Origin: Sulfurimonas sp. | GTDB taxonomy: Bacteria > Campylobacterota > Campylobacteria > Campylobacterales > Sulfurimonadaceae | Direction of reading: 5' to 3' | Assembly: GCA_002733155.1 (NCBI GenBank) | Contig: NVUO01000006.1 | Span: 243,564 to 268,902 of the forward strand | Length of the DNA stretch: 25,339 bases | Notes under the pieces: model-generated | What the model was told of the DNA's origin: nothing | The model's database searches: none | The model's input: only the letters and a program-made list of their open reading frames with translations | Made by a program: the position numbers and the translations under genes | Shown: one piece after another, positions 15,194 through 24,078 of the stretch | How the letters are laid out: each line of letters opens with the position of its first letter | Numbering within the stretch: the stretch's first letter is position 1

Positions 15194-15736
15194 ATGTCTA
15201 AACATAATTTGTCTAAACTTGACGCCCCTACTAATATATCAAATAAAGAAAAAAAACTCTCAGAAAATGACTTTATAGTATCAAAAACTGATACTAAGGG
15301 TAAAATAATATACTGCAACGAGATATTTAGTCAAATTGCAGCTTATCCAGCCTCAGAACTAATTGGTTCTAATCATAATATCATTAGACATCCAGATATG
15401 CCTAGAATAGCCTTTAAGATAGCATGGGATTTAATACAAGACAAACAAGAATTTTTCGGTTTTGTTAAAAACCTTCGTTCAGATGGTGGATTTTACTGGG
15501 TATTTACATATATAACTGCTGACTTAGATAATAATGGAAAAATTTTAAGTTATACATCAGTTAGAAGAAAAGCAACACAATCTGCAATTGATACTATAAG
15601 CCCAATATATAAATTACTCTTAGCTGCTGAAAAAACAGGTGGTATGAAAGCCTCTGCTGAACTTTTAGGTGCATTTTTAGATGAAAATAAAACTACTTAT
15701 AATGAACTTATAATAAATCTTCAAAAGGGGGTCTAA
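15194..15736 (+). CDS. Aer/CetB-type PAS redox sensor protein
   Basis: A 180-residue soluble protein carrying one PAS domain at about residues 30-135. Signature segments match the FAD-binding PAS of Aer: '[20 protein letters not shown]', '[20 protein letters not shown]' and '[15 protein letters not shown]'. It lacks any kinase or methyl-accepting part. It ends one base before the chemoreceptor gene, so the pair forms a split energy-taxis receptor analogous to Campylobacter CetB (PAS) and CetA (transducer). The PAS flavin would report redox or electron-transport state to the partner. The start at 15194 has only a weak upstream GGA. The C-terminal 45 residues are helical and may dock on the partner. 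Confidence 0.86.
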   Translation: MSKHNLSKLDAPTNISNKEKKLSENDFIVSKTDTKGKIIYCNEIFSQIAAYPASELIGSNHNIIRHPDMPRIAFKIAWDLIQDKQEFFGFVKNLRSDGGFYWVFTYITADLDNNGKILSYTSVRRKATQSAIDTISPIYKLLLAAEKTGGMKASAELLGAFLDENKTTYNELIINLQKGV

Positions 15737-15737
15737 A

Positions 15738-17192
15738 ATGAATATGATTAAAAACCTTAATATAGTTATACTTTTAATTTTAGTAATTATATCTGCTGCA
15801 ATATTAGCTGTTAACTCTCAAATTATCATTGCTTCAATATTAATAATTATAAGTCTAATATCTTTATTTATACCTCAAAGTAAAGATAAAAGAAGAAGTG
15901 ATGACGAATTAATGGATAAAATTGCTACAACTTTAGAGAATGTAAAAGATGGTAAATTATCTGTTCGTATTATTTTACATAATAATGAAACGGACTTAGA
16001 AAACATAGCTTGGAATATAAATAAATGTCTAGATCAGGTTGAAATAGTTTTAAGGGAGAGCCGTAATACAATTGATGCGATTGGTAGGGGGGAGATGTAT
16101 AGATCAATGTTCCCATCAGGACTTCTAGGTGAATTTAAAGATACAGCTATTAGGATTCAAAAAGCTGTATCTTCTATGAAAGCAAATGAGCAATATAAAG
16201 TAATGGGTCAACTATCTAGCTCTTTTAGTGAATTTAATGGTGGGATGAAAGGTAATCTTGACATTATTACTACTGATATTAATAAAACAGAAAAATCATT
16301 TCAAGAAGTTACAAAAAAAACATCAGAAGCTTCAGAATTAGCAAAAAATACCCTTAAGGCTGTTGAGACTACAAATACTGAAATCTCAAGTTTAAATGAA
16401 CTTGTTATAAATACAACAGATTCTATATCAGAACTTGACGGTAATGTAAATGATATAACTATGGTTGTAAACCTAATAAAAGATATAGCAGATCAAACAA
16501 ATTTACTTGCGCTTAATGCAGCTATTGAAGCAGCCCGTGCCGGTGAGCATGGTCGAGGGTTTGCAGTCGTTGCAGATGAAGTCCGAAAACTAGCTGAACG
16601 CACTCAAAAAGCTACAGGCGAGATAAGCATAACTATACAAAACCTTCAACAGCAATCATCTATAATCTCTGAAAATGCAACCTCTATGAATGAAATAGCA
16701 CATACAACTAACAATACCATGGATGTATTTTCACAAACTATGTATAATTTTACAAATGAGTTAACAACTACATCTAAACTATCAAATAAAAGTAGTTTTG
16801 CTCTATTTTTAACAAACTACAAAATTCACCATATTTTATTTAAGTCAAATGCTTACTCATCAGTAATAAATGCAAAGGTAACAGATAAATTTAAAGAAGA
16901 TTATGCACATTGTGGTTTTGGCACTTGGTATTATGGTGCTGGCAAAAAACTTTTTGGCTCAAATAAAACTTACAAAAAAATGGAGTTTCACCATAAAGAG
17001 TTTCATAACCTGATAAATGAAAATATCGATTGCGCACTAGCTGGTACATGTACATCTAAAAGTATATCTAAAGATAAGGTTATGAAGAAATTTCAAGATG
17101 CCGAGCTACATTCCAATAAACTATTTTCTCTTTTTGATGACTTAGCAGATGAGCTTGGAGCTACTATAGATATGAGTGAAGTTTTAGCTTAA
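15738..17192 (+). CDS. Chemoreceptor (MCP) with C-terminal zinc-binding CZB domain
   Basis: A 484-residue methyl-accepting chemotaxis protein. Two closely spaced membrane helices (about residues 7-24 and 28-46) leave almost no periplasmic domain, so it cannot bind an outside ligand and depends on the neighbouring PAS protein. A HAMP-like segment (about 52-150) leads to the signalling coiled coil whose conserved tip is '[28 protein letters not shown]'-like (split here: [10 protein letters not shown] and VRKLAERT near residues 255-290). The C-terminus is a CZB domain with likely zinc ligands H364 or H365, C392 in 'CGFGTWY', and H418/H419/H423. CZB domains in other receptors respond to zinc and hypochlorite. 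No receptor-tail pentapeptide for CheR is seen. Its stop overlaps the converging CNNM gene by four bases. Confidence 0.9.
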   Translation: MNMIKNLNIVILLILVIISAAILAVNSQIIIASILIIISLISLFIPQSKDKRRSDDELMDKIATTLENVKDGKLSVRIILHNNETDLENIAWNINKCLDQVEIVLRESRNTIDAIGRGEMYRSMFPSGLLGEFKDTAIRIQKAVSSMKANEQYKVMGQLSSSFSEFNGGMKGNLDIITTDINKTEKSFQEVTKKTSEASELAKNTLKAVETTNTEISSLNELVINTTDSISELDGNVNDITMVVNLIKDIADQTNLLALNAAIEAARAGEHGRGFAVVADEVRKLAERTQKATGEISITIQNLQQQSSIISENATSMNEIAHTTNNTMDVFSQTMYNFTNELTTTSKLSNKSSFALFLTNYKIHHILFKSNAYSSVINAKVTDKFKEDYAHCGFGTWYYGAGKKLFGSNKTYKKMEFHHKEFHNLINENIDCALAGTCTSKSISKDKVMKKFQDAELHSNKLFSLFDDLADELGATIDMSEVLA

Positions 17193-18232
17193 TTTTTTCC
17201 TTTAGCTTTTCTTTTTTGCTTCATTTTCTCTTTAGCTAATTCACGCATATCTACAGTTGAATCACTCTCATCAACTATTTCTACACCAAGTACAGTCTCT
17301 ACACAGTCTTCTAAAGTAACTATGCCCTCAGTTTGATCATAATTATCCATTACTAAGAACATATGTTCTTTTTTTGTAATAAATAGGTCAAGTGCCTTAG
17401 ATACTGGAACATTTTCATTAATTGAAAAAATTTCTTTTTTTATCTCACTAAGACTAATTGTATCATCTATTAAAGCTTGTTTGAATATTTTTTTAGTCAT
17501 TACTATACCTGTAACTTCTTCTATAGAATTTTCAAAAACAGGTATACGAGAAAATTTAAAAATCTCCTCCCTTGTATCTATAATCTCTTGGATACTCATA
17601 GTCTCATCAAGGGCAAAAACAACAGACCTTGGAGTTAATATCTCCCCAACCTTTATATTATCTAGGTTTAAAACATTTTCAATTACATCAGATTCTTTTT
17701 CATCAATAACACCATCATCTTCACTTAAAAGCATACTTTCTAAAAGTTCTGCTTTAGTAAGTATATTAGCATCGCTTTTACCATTAGATATTTTATTAGT
17801 TACAAAAAGTGTAACTAGGATTATTGGATATGTTATCCATATAAAGATTCTAATAAATTGTGCAGACATTGGAGCTAGTTGTTTCCAGTATACAGCACCA
17901 ATAGTTTTAGGAATAATTTCTGAAAGAAATAAAATTGCAAATGTCATTATCACTGATACAATTACAACAGCATCATTTCCAAATAAAATTGCAGCCTGTG
18001 CTCCAACTGCCGCTGCACCTAAGGTATGAGCTATAGTATTTAAGATTAAAATTGATGCTATTGATTTAGAAATATTTGTTTTATGGAGGCGCAATAGTTT
18101 GCCTACAACTGGTCTATCTTTTTCTAATAATGAGATATATGACATATTAACTGATAAAAGCACTGCTTCAAGCACTGAACATATAAACGAAATTCCTACG
18201 GCAAGAGAAAAATATATAATCAACAAGTCCAT
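17189..18232 (-). CDS. CNNM/CorB-type membrane protein with CBS pair
   Basis: A 347-residue protein with an N-terminal DUF21 (CNNM) membrane domain of three to four helices (about residues 1-150, including '[15 protein letters not shown]') and a CBS-domain pair (about 190-315, with '[13 protein letters not shown]' and '[19 protein letters not shown]'). It stops soon after the CBS pair with a basic tail and lacks the C-terminal CorC/HlyC domain found in the longer members. CNNM/CorB proteins transport or regulate Mg2+ and related ions; the CBS pair usually senses nucleotides. It lies downstream of mgtE on the same strand. AAGGAT is present but 13 bases from the ATG, farther than normal, which may mean coupling to the small frame upstream. 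Confidence 0.85.
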   Translation of the reverse strand: MDLLIIYFSLAVGISFICSVLEAVLLSVNMSYISLLEKDRPVVGKLLRLHKTNISKSIASILILNTIAHTLGAAAVGAQAAILFGNDAVVIVSVIMTFAILFLSEIIPKTIGAVYWKQLAPMSAQFIRIFIWITYPIILVTLFVTNKISNGKSDANILTKAELLESMLLSEDDGVIDEKESDVIENVLNLDNIKVGEILTPRSVVFALDETMSIQEIIDTREEIFKFSRIPVFENSIEEVTGIVMTKKIFKQALIDDTISLSEIKKEIFSINENVPVSKALDLFITKKEHMFLVMDNYDQTEGIVTLEDCVETVLGVEIVDESDSTVDMRELAKEKMKQKRKAKGKN

Positions 18233-18248
18233 TTAGTTTTAAAAATCC

Positions 18249-18335
18249 TTATATTAAGTTTGTTATATAACAAGCAAAACTCATTCCCATAACATTAAAG
18301 TTTATTCCAAAAAATGTATAAATACATCTATTCAT
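18249..18335 (-). CDS. Candidate 28-residue membrane peptide between mgtE and the CNNM gene
   Basis: A 28-codon frame begins with an ATG that overlaps the mgtE stop in the classical ATGA arrangement (18335-18332) and ends in TAA at 18251-18249, 17 bases before the CNNM start. Its product is hydrophobic with a short basic start ('MNRCIYTFFGINF...' then '...MSFACYITNLI'), enough for one membrane helix. The overlap suggests translation by coupling to mgtE. Tiny membrane proteins such as MgtS and MgtR regulate Mg2+ transporters in enteric bacteria, so the location is suggestive, but I see no sequence similarity to them. No independent ribosome site is needed or seen. It may be chance. Confidence 0.4.
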   Translation of the reverse strand: MNRCIYTFFGINFNVMGMSFACYITNLI

Positions 18336-19660
18336 ATTAAAATCCATGTAGCTAAACCTAAAAAGCTTAAAAAACCAACAACATCTGTAACAGTTGTAAG
18401 AATCACTGTACTACCAATAGCTGGATCTACATCAATTTTTTTCAAAAATAGTGGGATAGCTGCACCAAAAAAACCTGCCATTAATAGATTTATTACCATA
18501 CTCATGGCAATAACTACACCAAGCATCTCTTTGTTAAACCAAATTGCAGCTACTACACCCATTATTATAGCGAATAAGATTCCATTCATCAAAGAAATAA
18601 TCACCTCTTTTTTAATAATCCTCATTGCATCACCCTGAGAAATATCACCAAGAGCTAACTGTCTAACTACTACAGTCAAACTCTGAGTACCAGCATTACC
18701 ACCCATTGAAGCTACTATAGGCATTAAAACAGCTAAAGCTACCATGCTCTCCAAGGTATCTGCATATAAACCAATAATAAAAGATGCAAAAATCGCTGTA
18801 AATAAATTTAAACTAAGCCATGATGCTCTTTTTTTACCAGCATTAATAACCTCATCATCCTCTTCAGCCTCATCATCCACACCAGCTAAATTATACATCT
18901 GTTCAGTTGCTTGCTCATTTATAATGTCATATATATCATCAGATGTGATACGTCCAAGTAATACTCCATCCTTATTTACTACAGGCATTACAGGTAGGTC
19001 ATACTCTTCAAAATAATGAACTACATCTTTTATATTTTCTCTATCTTGCGCCTTTTTAGGTTCAAAACTATCAGTAGATTCTTCAAGGTTATCTCTTAAT
19101 GATTTAGAAAAATCAAATATCAATAAATCTTCTAAACCTATTGTATACCTAAGTTCCTTGTCTTCGTTTGTAATAAAAAGATTTTGAACATTTTCTAATT
19201 CATTAGCTTTTCTAAGATTAGCAAATCTTTTAACTACATCCTTAACTATCTCATCTTTTTTAGCTGTGAATACTTCTAGTTGCATATATGCACCAGCTTC
19301 TTCTTCTTCGTAAGTTTGAAGCTGTACTATCTCTTCTTTATCATCTTCATCTAAAGTTTCAAAAACCTTTGAAGCTATGTTTTCATCATGCTCTTCAAGT
19401 TCTTGCATAAACTCAACCTGATCATCTGATTCAAGTTCACTTACTGCATGAGACAACTCATCTACGCTTAAACTTTGTACAACATCATCAAAATATCTAT
19501 CTGGTAATGCTAATGCAACATCACCTAAGAAATCTTTTGGTACAAGTTTTATAGCCTTAGAAAACTTTTTATCATTTAGTTTTTTAAGGATTTTAGCTAT
19601 ATCCGATGGATGAATCTCATTTAATTCATGAGATTCTAAGTACTCTTTTAACTTATTCAT
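18332..19660 (-). CDS. mgtE: Magnesium channel/transporter MgtE
   Basis: A 442-residue MgtE-family protein. The N-terminal helical domain (about residues 1-125, 'HPSDIAKILKKL', 'LPDRYFDDVVQSL', 'DDQVEFMQELEEHD') and a CBS-domain pair (about 125-245) form the cytoplasmic Mg2+ sensor; five membrane helices follow (about 270-442) with the conserved 'MPIVASMGGNAGTQSL' pore region and 'VDPAIGSTVILTTVTDVVGF'. Length is normal. The start at 19660 is preferred over TTG 19669. No Shine-Dalgarno precedes it; a TATAAT (19674-19669, minus strand) ends eight bases before the ATG, so its own transcript could be leaderless. It lies about 20 bases after the RND gene and upstream of the CNNM gene. No Mg2+ riboswitch is visible. 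Confidence 0.93.
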   Translation of the reverse strand: MNKLKEYLESHELNEIHPSDIAKILKKLNDKKFSKAIKLVPKDFLGDVALALPDRYFDDVVQSLSVDELSHAVSELESDDQVEFMQELEEHDENIASKVFETLDEDDKEEIVQLQTYEEEEAGAYMQLEVFTAKKDEIVKDVVKRFANLRKANELENVQNLFITNEDKELRYTIGLEDLLIFDFSKSLRDNLEESTDSFEPKKAQDRENIKDVVHYFEEYDLPVMPVVNKDGVLLGRITSDDIYDIINEQATEQMYNLAGVDDEAEEDDEVINAGKKRASWLSLNLFTAIFASFIIGLYADTLESMVALAVLMPIVASMGGNAGTQSLTVVVRQLALGDISQGDAMRIIKKEVIISLMNGILFAIIMGVVAAIWFNKEMLGVVIAMSMVINLLMAGFFGAAIPLFLKKIDVDPAIGSTVILTTVTDVVGFLSFLGLATWILI

Positions 19661-19674
19661 ATAATGCAATTATA
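19661..19674 (-). promoter_or_regulatory. Possible internal -10 giving a leaderless mgtE transcript
   Basis: TATAAT at 19674-19669 is followed by eight bases and then the mgtE ATG. Transcription would start at or within a base or two of the ATG. No -35 consensus is obvious upstream inside the RND gene end. Absence of a ribosome site supports either leaderless translation or coupling to the RND gene. Confidence 0.4.
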
Positions 19675-19680
19675 GCGAAC

Positions 19681-21975
19681 TTATACGAGACGAGATTTCT
19701 TTTTGTTATCAATTAGACTTATAATAGCTGGAAGGGCTACAAGATCTACTAATACTGCAATAATTAAGGCAGATGCTGTAACAATTCCAAAATGATAATT
19801 TGGATTAAAATCACTAAAAATAAATACCATAAAAGATACACTTAAAATAAATGTAGTAAAAATTATAGCTGAGCCTGAGTAACTCATAACATAATTCATG
19901 GAACTTCTAAAATCATCACCACGTTTTCTAGCCTCTATATATTTAACCATAAAATGAATAGTATCATCAACTGCTACACCAATAATAATAGCTCCAGCTA
20001 TAGCTACACCTAAATCTATATCTATACTAAACCAACCCATTACTCCAACTACAAGCATAATTGGCAATATATTAGGTACTATAAAAAGTGGTAATAATCT
20101 CCAACTTCTAAATATTAAAAACATAATTATAGAGATAAGTAATACAGCTAAACTAATAGATTTTATAAGTGTATCTGTAACATCATGTTGCATATGTGCA
20201 AACATTACAGTCTGTCCATTTACTTCAGCAGAATATCCAGCTTCAGCCCACCAATCTTCAGCCCATTTTATCATTTCTAAATCTTTTGAAGTATCTACTG
20301 TATTAACAGATACTGTTAAACGAAGTAAACGCTCATCTATATCCATTTTATCGTTAATCTCCATGCCCTGAGGTAAGGATAATGAATAAAGAAGGAAATA
20401 CTGGGCTATAAGGTTTTGATCTTCTGGTATAGTCTTGGATTTATTCATAACCTTATTAAAAGTTTTTACAATATCCATTAATGAACTTATATGCCTAATA
20501 TCTTTATATTTAGACTTATATTCCGTATAAAACCTATCTACCTCTTTTAAAAATTTTGCATTCTTTATACCATCTGATACTTTTGAATCTACTATTACCT
20601 CATAAGACATTGGACCAGTTAGGTTTTTTTGTAAATAGCTAACATCTGAACGAAATGCTACATTTGGTTTAAAATATCTAACTGTATTTGAATCTACCCT
20701 TGCTTTAAATATACCCATACCTATACCTAAAAACAATAGCATTGAGATAAAAAGAATTATTTTGTTATTTCTTATAATAAAACCTGTATACCAATGAGCA
20801 AACTTATGTTCATCCTCATGGCTAGAGTTCTCTTTTTTTGGGTTAATTTTTGGGTTAAGTATAGCTAGTACAGCTGGTATAAAAAGTATAGTTAAGACAA
20901 AAGCAAGTACAGCTGCAGATGCAGTAGCTATGCCTAATGTTTTTATAGGTATTACAGCTGAGACAGATAATGATGCAAAACCAACTGATGTTGTAAGTGA
21001 TGTCAAAAACAGAGCTAAAAAGTTCTTTTTAACACTATAATGAATAGCTTCATAATTATCCATACCCAGCTTCTTAGCTACATAATATATCCATAATAGG
21101 TGCATAGCATCAGCTACCCCAATAGCCATAACAAATACAGGGATATTTGCTGTAAAGTTATTTAGTTTAAAGCCTAACATCACCTGTATAGAGAGTACAA
21201 TTAAAAAAGTAAATATAACTACTGAAAGACTAAGCAAGGATGATGATAATTTTTTAAATACTATAAAAAGTAAAATAAATGCTACAAAAATCACAGCTGG
21301 AGTTAATGTAGCTCCATCTTTTTTGGCAATCTCAATAAAAGATGTATTTATTACTGGCCCACCACTAAGATGAAATTTAAATCCATGTTTAACTTCCTCT
21401 ACTTTTAAGATATCTAAAACTGCATCACGAACTTTAAATGAAACATATGGATCATCTCCAGCCTTTGGGGTTAAACGACCAACAATCATAGTAGTTTTTG
21501 CATCACTGGAAATTAGTTTACCAATAATCAAATCTTCACCTAGGGCTATATCTCTTTTTTTATCTAAATCACTTTGAGTTAAGCTATCTAAGTCTTGTAT
21601 AAAATCTTCAACTATTATTTCGTCTGGATATTTCTCATCAGAGTGAATATATTGATAGTTAGTTATACTATCTACCCTAGCTATATAATCAGTCTGCCAT
21701 AGTTTTGTAGTGATATTCTCTATAGATGATAAAGCCTCCTTAGTGAAAATCCCATCTTCATTTGTAAAAGCTATAGATATAACATCATCATTTCCAAATA
21801 TTGCACGAAAATCATCATATTGAGCTAATATTTTACTCTCTTTGCCAAACCAAATTTTATAACTACCCTCAAACTCTAAATTCTTCAAAGAGTATGTAGT
21901 CATTAGCGTTATTAGCGGAATTAAAATAGCTATATACCATCTAAATTTAATTACCTTATCTACAAAAATTTTCAT
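19681..21975 (-). CDS. RND-superfamily (MMPL/SSD-type) exporter
   Basis: A 764-residue inner-membrane protein with the duplicated RND architecture: helix 1, a periplasmic domain (about 30-210), five helices, then helix 7, a second periplasmic loop (about 420-600) and five more helices. The duplicated charged helix motifs are 'VMAIGVADAMHLLW' in the first half and 'IGVAVDDTIHFMVKY' in the second. This matches the 'predicted exporter of the RND superfamily' group, smaller than AcrB and lacking its large docking domains, whose members move lipids or hydrophobic compounds. AAGGA lies five bases before ATG. It follows the outer-membrane gene by nine bases in a TetR-controlled operon. No membrane fusion protein gene is present. 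Confidence 0.9.
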   Translation of the reverse strand: MKIFVDKVIKFRWYIAILIPLITLMTTYSLKNLEFEGSYKIWFGKESKILAQYDDFRAIFGNDDVISIAFTNEDGIFTKEALSSIENITTKLWQTDYIARVDSITNYQYIHSDEKYPDEIIVEDFIQDLDSLTQSDLDKKRDIALGEDLIIGKLISSDAKTTMIVGRLTPKAGDDPYVSFKVRDAVLDILKVEEVKHGFKFHLSGGPVINTSFIEIAKKDGATLTPAVIFVAFILLFIVFKKLSSSLLSLSVVIFTFLIVLSIQVMLGFKLNNFTANIPVFVMAIGVADAMHLLWIYYVAKKLGMDNYEAIHYSVKKNFLALFLTSLTTSVGFASLSVSAVIPIKTLGIATASAAVLAFVLTILFIPAVLAILNPKINPKKENSSHEDEHKFAHWYTGFIIRNNKIILFISMLLFLGIGMGIFKARVDSNTVRYFKPNVAFRSDVSYLQKNLTGPMSYEVIVDSKVSDGIKNAKFLKEVDRFYTEYKSKYKDIRHISSLMDIVKTFNKVMNKSKTIPEDQNLIAQYFLLYSLSLPQGMEINDKMDIDERLLRLTVSVNTVDTSKDLEMIKWAEDWWAEAGYSAEVNGQTVMFAHMQHDVTDTLIKSISLAVLLISIIMFLIFRSWRLLPLFIVPNILPIMLVVGVMGWFSIDIDLGVAIAGAIIIGVAVDDTIHFMVKYIEARKRGDDFRSSMNYVMSYSGSAIIFTTFILSVSFMVFIFSDFNPNYHFGIVTASALIIAVLVDLVALPAIISLIDNKKKSRLV

Positions 21976-21984
21976 ATTTTTCCT

Positions 21985-23229
21985 TTAAAAATAATAGGCA
22001 ATATTTAAACCTATTCTTTGGTGATTGCCTAAAAATGAATAAGCAGTTGCATAATCTTTTGATGCCCGAACTAAATAATAATCCAAATAAATTTTAAAAC
22101 TATCCCCAACCCTACTCTCATATTTCATATAATATGTCTGTTCATCGTACTGAGTATCTAAGACTAAACCACCAAGTATTGTTGCATCTTCAGCATTATT
22201 AAAACTATATCTTAGTCCTAAAAACAAGTCATTTTGAAATACTTTAGAAAGTTGTAAATCATTATATTTATTAGATTCTAAATTCTCATATCTATAATAC
22301 TCAGCTATAATTCCCAAGGCTGCTTTATTATAAAAATTCTCGATTGTATGTTCAAAACCAAGTGCTATATGTATATAATCCCCAATATTTTTATCTTCAT
22401 TTACATTTGCATATAAGGCCTCTAGTTTTATAAGTGTAGCATCTACTACTAAGGTAGAATAAGTCATAAACTTATTTACTAAATATGCATTTTGTACATA
22501 AGTAATTGGCGAACTAAGGCTTAAATTACTTGGTTTTGAGGCTGTAAAATACCTCTGTGAGTCATAACCATTTTCATATATAAATGCGAAATCTAATGCA
22601 TATTTAGTATCAGTTGAAGCACTATATTTTAAGTATAAAGATGGTCTATATCTAGAATTTTGTGTATTTAGTTTATCCTTATAAAAAATATTTGAAGGAA
22701 AAGCATAATATACATATGGAGATGATGCCATTCTTTGCTTTTGCTCACCTAACTTAAGTATTAGTGATATCTCCCCATTATCTGTATAATGAGAATATGA
22801 GATATTCCAGACGCCTAATTTATCAGTCTTACTAAAAATATCAGCTCTAAACTCAACTGGATTAAAATTATCAACTATATTTTTTAACTCTAATGCACCC
22901 CAATACTTAATTTCTTTTCCTATCTTAAAAGAATCATTTTCAAAGTCATACTTCATATATAACTCATCCAATCTAAAAAATGTCCTATCATTATGATTTT
23001 TTTCATTTAACAAATCATAATAATCTTCTTGGAAATATAATTTTGCATATGCACTTAAATTGTCTTTTTCATATTCAAATTCTAGTACCTGTATAGCTGT
23101 AAGACTATATGAATGTTTTGAATCTGGTGAAGTTATAAAAGCTTTTGAATCTAGATCTAAATGTCCACTCACCCGTATATCTGAATATACAAATGTAAAA
23201 CTAAAGATAACTAGAAATAAAATTCTCAT
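21985..23229 (-). CDS. Outer-membrane beta-barrel protein of the RND operon
   Basis: A 414-residue protein with an N-terminal signal peptide (about residues 1-16, 'MRILFLVIFSFTFVYS') followed by alternating polar/aromatic strands typical of an outer-membrane barrel: 'YSLTAIQVLEFEYEKDNLSAY', 'FRLDELYMKYDFEN' and similar. It ends in an aromatic 'AYYF', the usual barrel-assembly C-terminal signature. It resembles porin-like proteins found next to LolA-like and RND genes (DUF1302-like operons), though I cannot confirm the family. Its ATG overlaps the LolA-like gene stop by four bases (ATGA), and the RND gene follows after nine bases. It may be the outer-membrane end of a substrate route, or an associated channel. 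Confidence 0.75.
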   Translation of the reverse strand: MRILFLVIFSFTFVYSDIRVSGHLDLDSKAFITSPDSKHSYSLTAIQVLEFEYEKDNLSAYAKLYFQEDYYDLLNEKNHNDRTFFRLDELYMKYDFENDSFKIGKEIKYWGALELKNIVDNFNPVEFRADIFSKTDKLGVWNISYSHYTDNGEISLILKLGEQKQRMASSPYVYYAFPSNIFYKDKLNTQNSRYRPSLYLKYSASTDTKYALDFAFIYENGYDSQRYFTASKPSNLSLSSPITYVQNAYLVNKFMTYSTLVVDATLIKLEALYANVNEDKNIGDYIHIALGFEHTIENFYNKAALGIIAEYYRYENLESNKYNDLQLSKVFQNDLFLGLRYSFNNAEDATILGGLVLDTQYDEQTYYMKYESRVGDSFKIYLDYYLVRASKDYATAYSFLGNHQRIGLNIAYYF

Positions 23230-23978
23230 TTTTTGAGATATCTTTTATGAAAATCTTTTTTCTTCAAACCATTTTTTATTTTTTCATCACTCCAAACAAG
23301 TATAGTAGTTTTATCATTTTGAATATTTTTCATTGTAATTCTAGATATTCTATATATATGTCCAAATTTTTTATACCTATCAAAATATGCTATTTTAAGT
23401 AACTGTTTTTTTCTATCGTAATACTCAACTTTTTTTACTAAAAATGTATCTTTATCCATCCAAGATATTAATTTAGTATAACCTGAGTATTTTGATACTG
23501 GCTTTGATAAAATATTATACATATCTTTTCCATCTAAGCTAACTTTCTCTGCATCACCCTCGTATTTATACTTTTTAACATTAAAAGCACTTAAGTCTTC
23601 ATAAGAAAATTCACTACCCATAAATGCACCAGACTTATTTCTAGATGATATTCTTTTTACACGTTTTAAAGCTGGTAGATATAACCATTGGTCATCATCT
23701 TTATTTACATGCTCATAACTTAAAAATTTAGTGCCCCTTACATCAGCTGGGGATAAAAACTCCATCAAAGATTTATCTTCATCTTCACCCTCTAAAACTT
23801 TCATAGTCATTAAGCGAACTTTTTTCTGCCCCCTTGCATTTATAAGTGTCATCTGCATCTTTGAAATAGAATCTTCAAAACCATTCATTACATTTTCACT
23901 TTTTTTTGCAACTTCATAGTTTGATAATGCATGCAAATTTACAATCATCAATAACGCAAGTATAATTATTTTTAACAT
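23226..23978 (-). CDS. LolA-like outer-membrane lipoprotein-sorting protein
   Basis: A 250-residue periplasmic protein. A signal peptide covers about residues 1-18 ('IIILALLMIVNLHALS'). The body has the LolA-like fold pattern seen in RND-linked proteins (LolA_like family): 'SLMEFLSPADVRGTKFLSYE', 'DDQWLYLPALKRVKRISS', 'GAFMGSEFSYEDLSAF' and 'LKIAYFDRYKKFGHIYRI'. Such proteins carry lipid or hydrophobic cargo through the periplasm in operons with an RND pump. It is the first gene after the TetR-type operator and overlaps the barrel gene by four bases. A T10 run (A10 in the transcript strand) lies just before its ribosome site, AAAGG, in the 5' leader. Confidence 0.85.
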   Translation of the reverse strand: MLKIIILALLMIVNLHALSNYEVAKKSENVMNGFEDSISKMQMTLINARGQKKVRLMTMKVLEGEDEDKSLMEFLSPADVRGTKFLSYEHVNKDDDQWLYLPALKRVKRISSRNKSGAFMGSEFSYEDLSAFNVKKYKYEGDAEKVSLDGKDMYNILSKPVSKYSGYTKLISWMDKDTFLVKKVEYYDRKKQLLKIAYFDRYKKFGHIYRISRITMKNIQNDKTTILVWSDEKIKNGLKKKDFHKRYLKK

Positions 23979-23996
23979 TTAAGACCTTTTTTTTTT

Positions 23997-24040
23997 AATG
24001 TTGACAATGTTAACATAAATATGTAGACGATGTCAACATT
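23997..24040. promoter_or_regulatory. Tandem TetR-type operators in the divergent promoter region
   Basis: A perfect 10-bp inverted repeat, AATGTTGACA (23997-24006) and TGTCAACATT (24031-24040), frames two related 17-bp near-palindromes: TGTTGACAATGTTAACA (23999-24015) and TGTAGACGATGTCAACA (24022-24038). They start 23 bp apart, about two helical turns, the usual spacing for two TetR-family dimers. A TTGACA -35-like hexamer lies inside the outer arms on each strand, so binding would block transcription both ways. The divergent TetR gene is the likely binder. Confidence 0.78.
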
Positions 24041-24078
24041 TAAATAGTAATTTAATAAGATTGTGCTAAAATTATAGA

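Noticed and set aside
17481..18029. 182-codon plus-strand frame
   Set aside because: It is antisense to the well-supported CNNM gene, has no ribosome site and a serine/isoleucine-rich composition typical of a shadow frame.
18233..18331. Mg2+ riboswitch near mgtE
   Set aside because: mgtE has no leader of sufficient length upstream (about 20 bases after the RND gene), and the downstream gap is short and without structured GC-rich stems.
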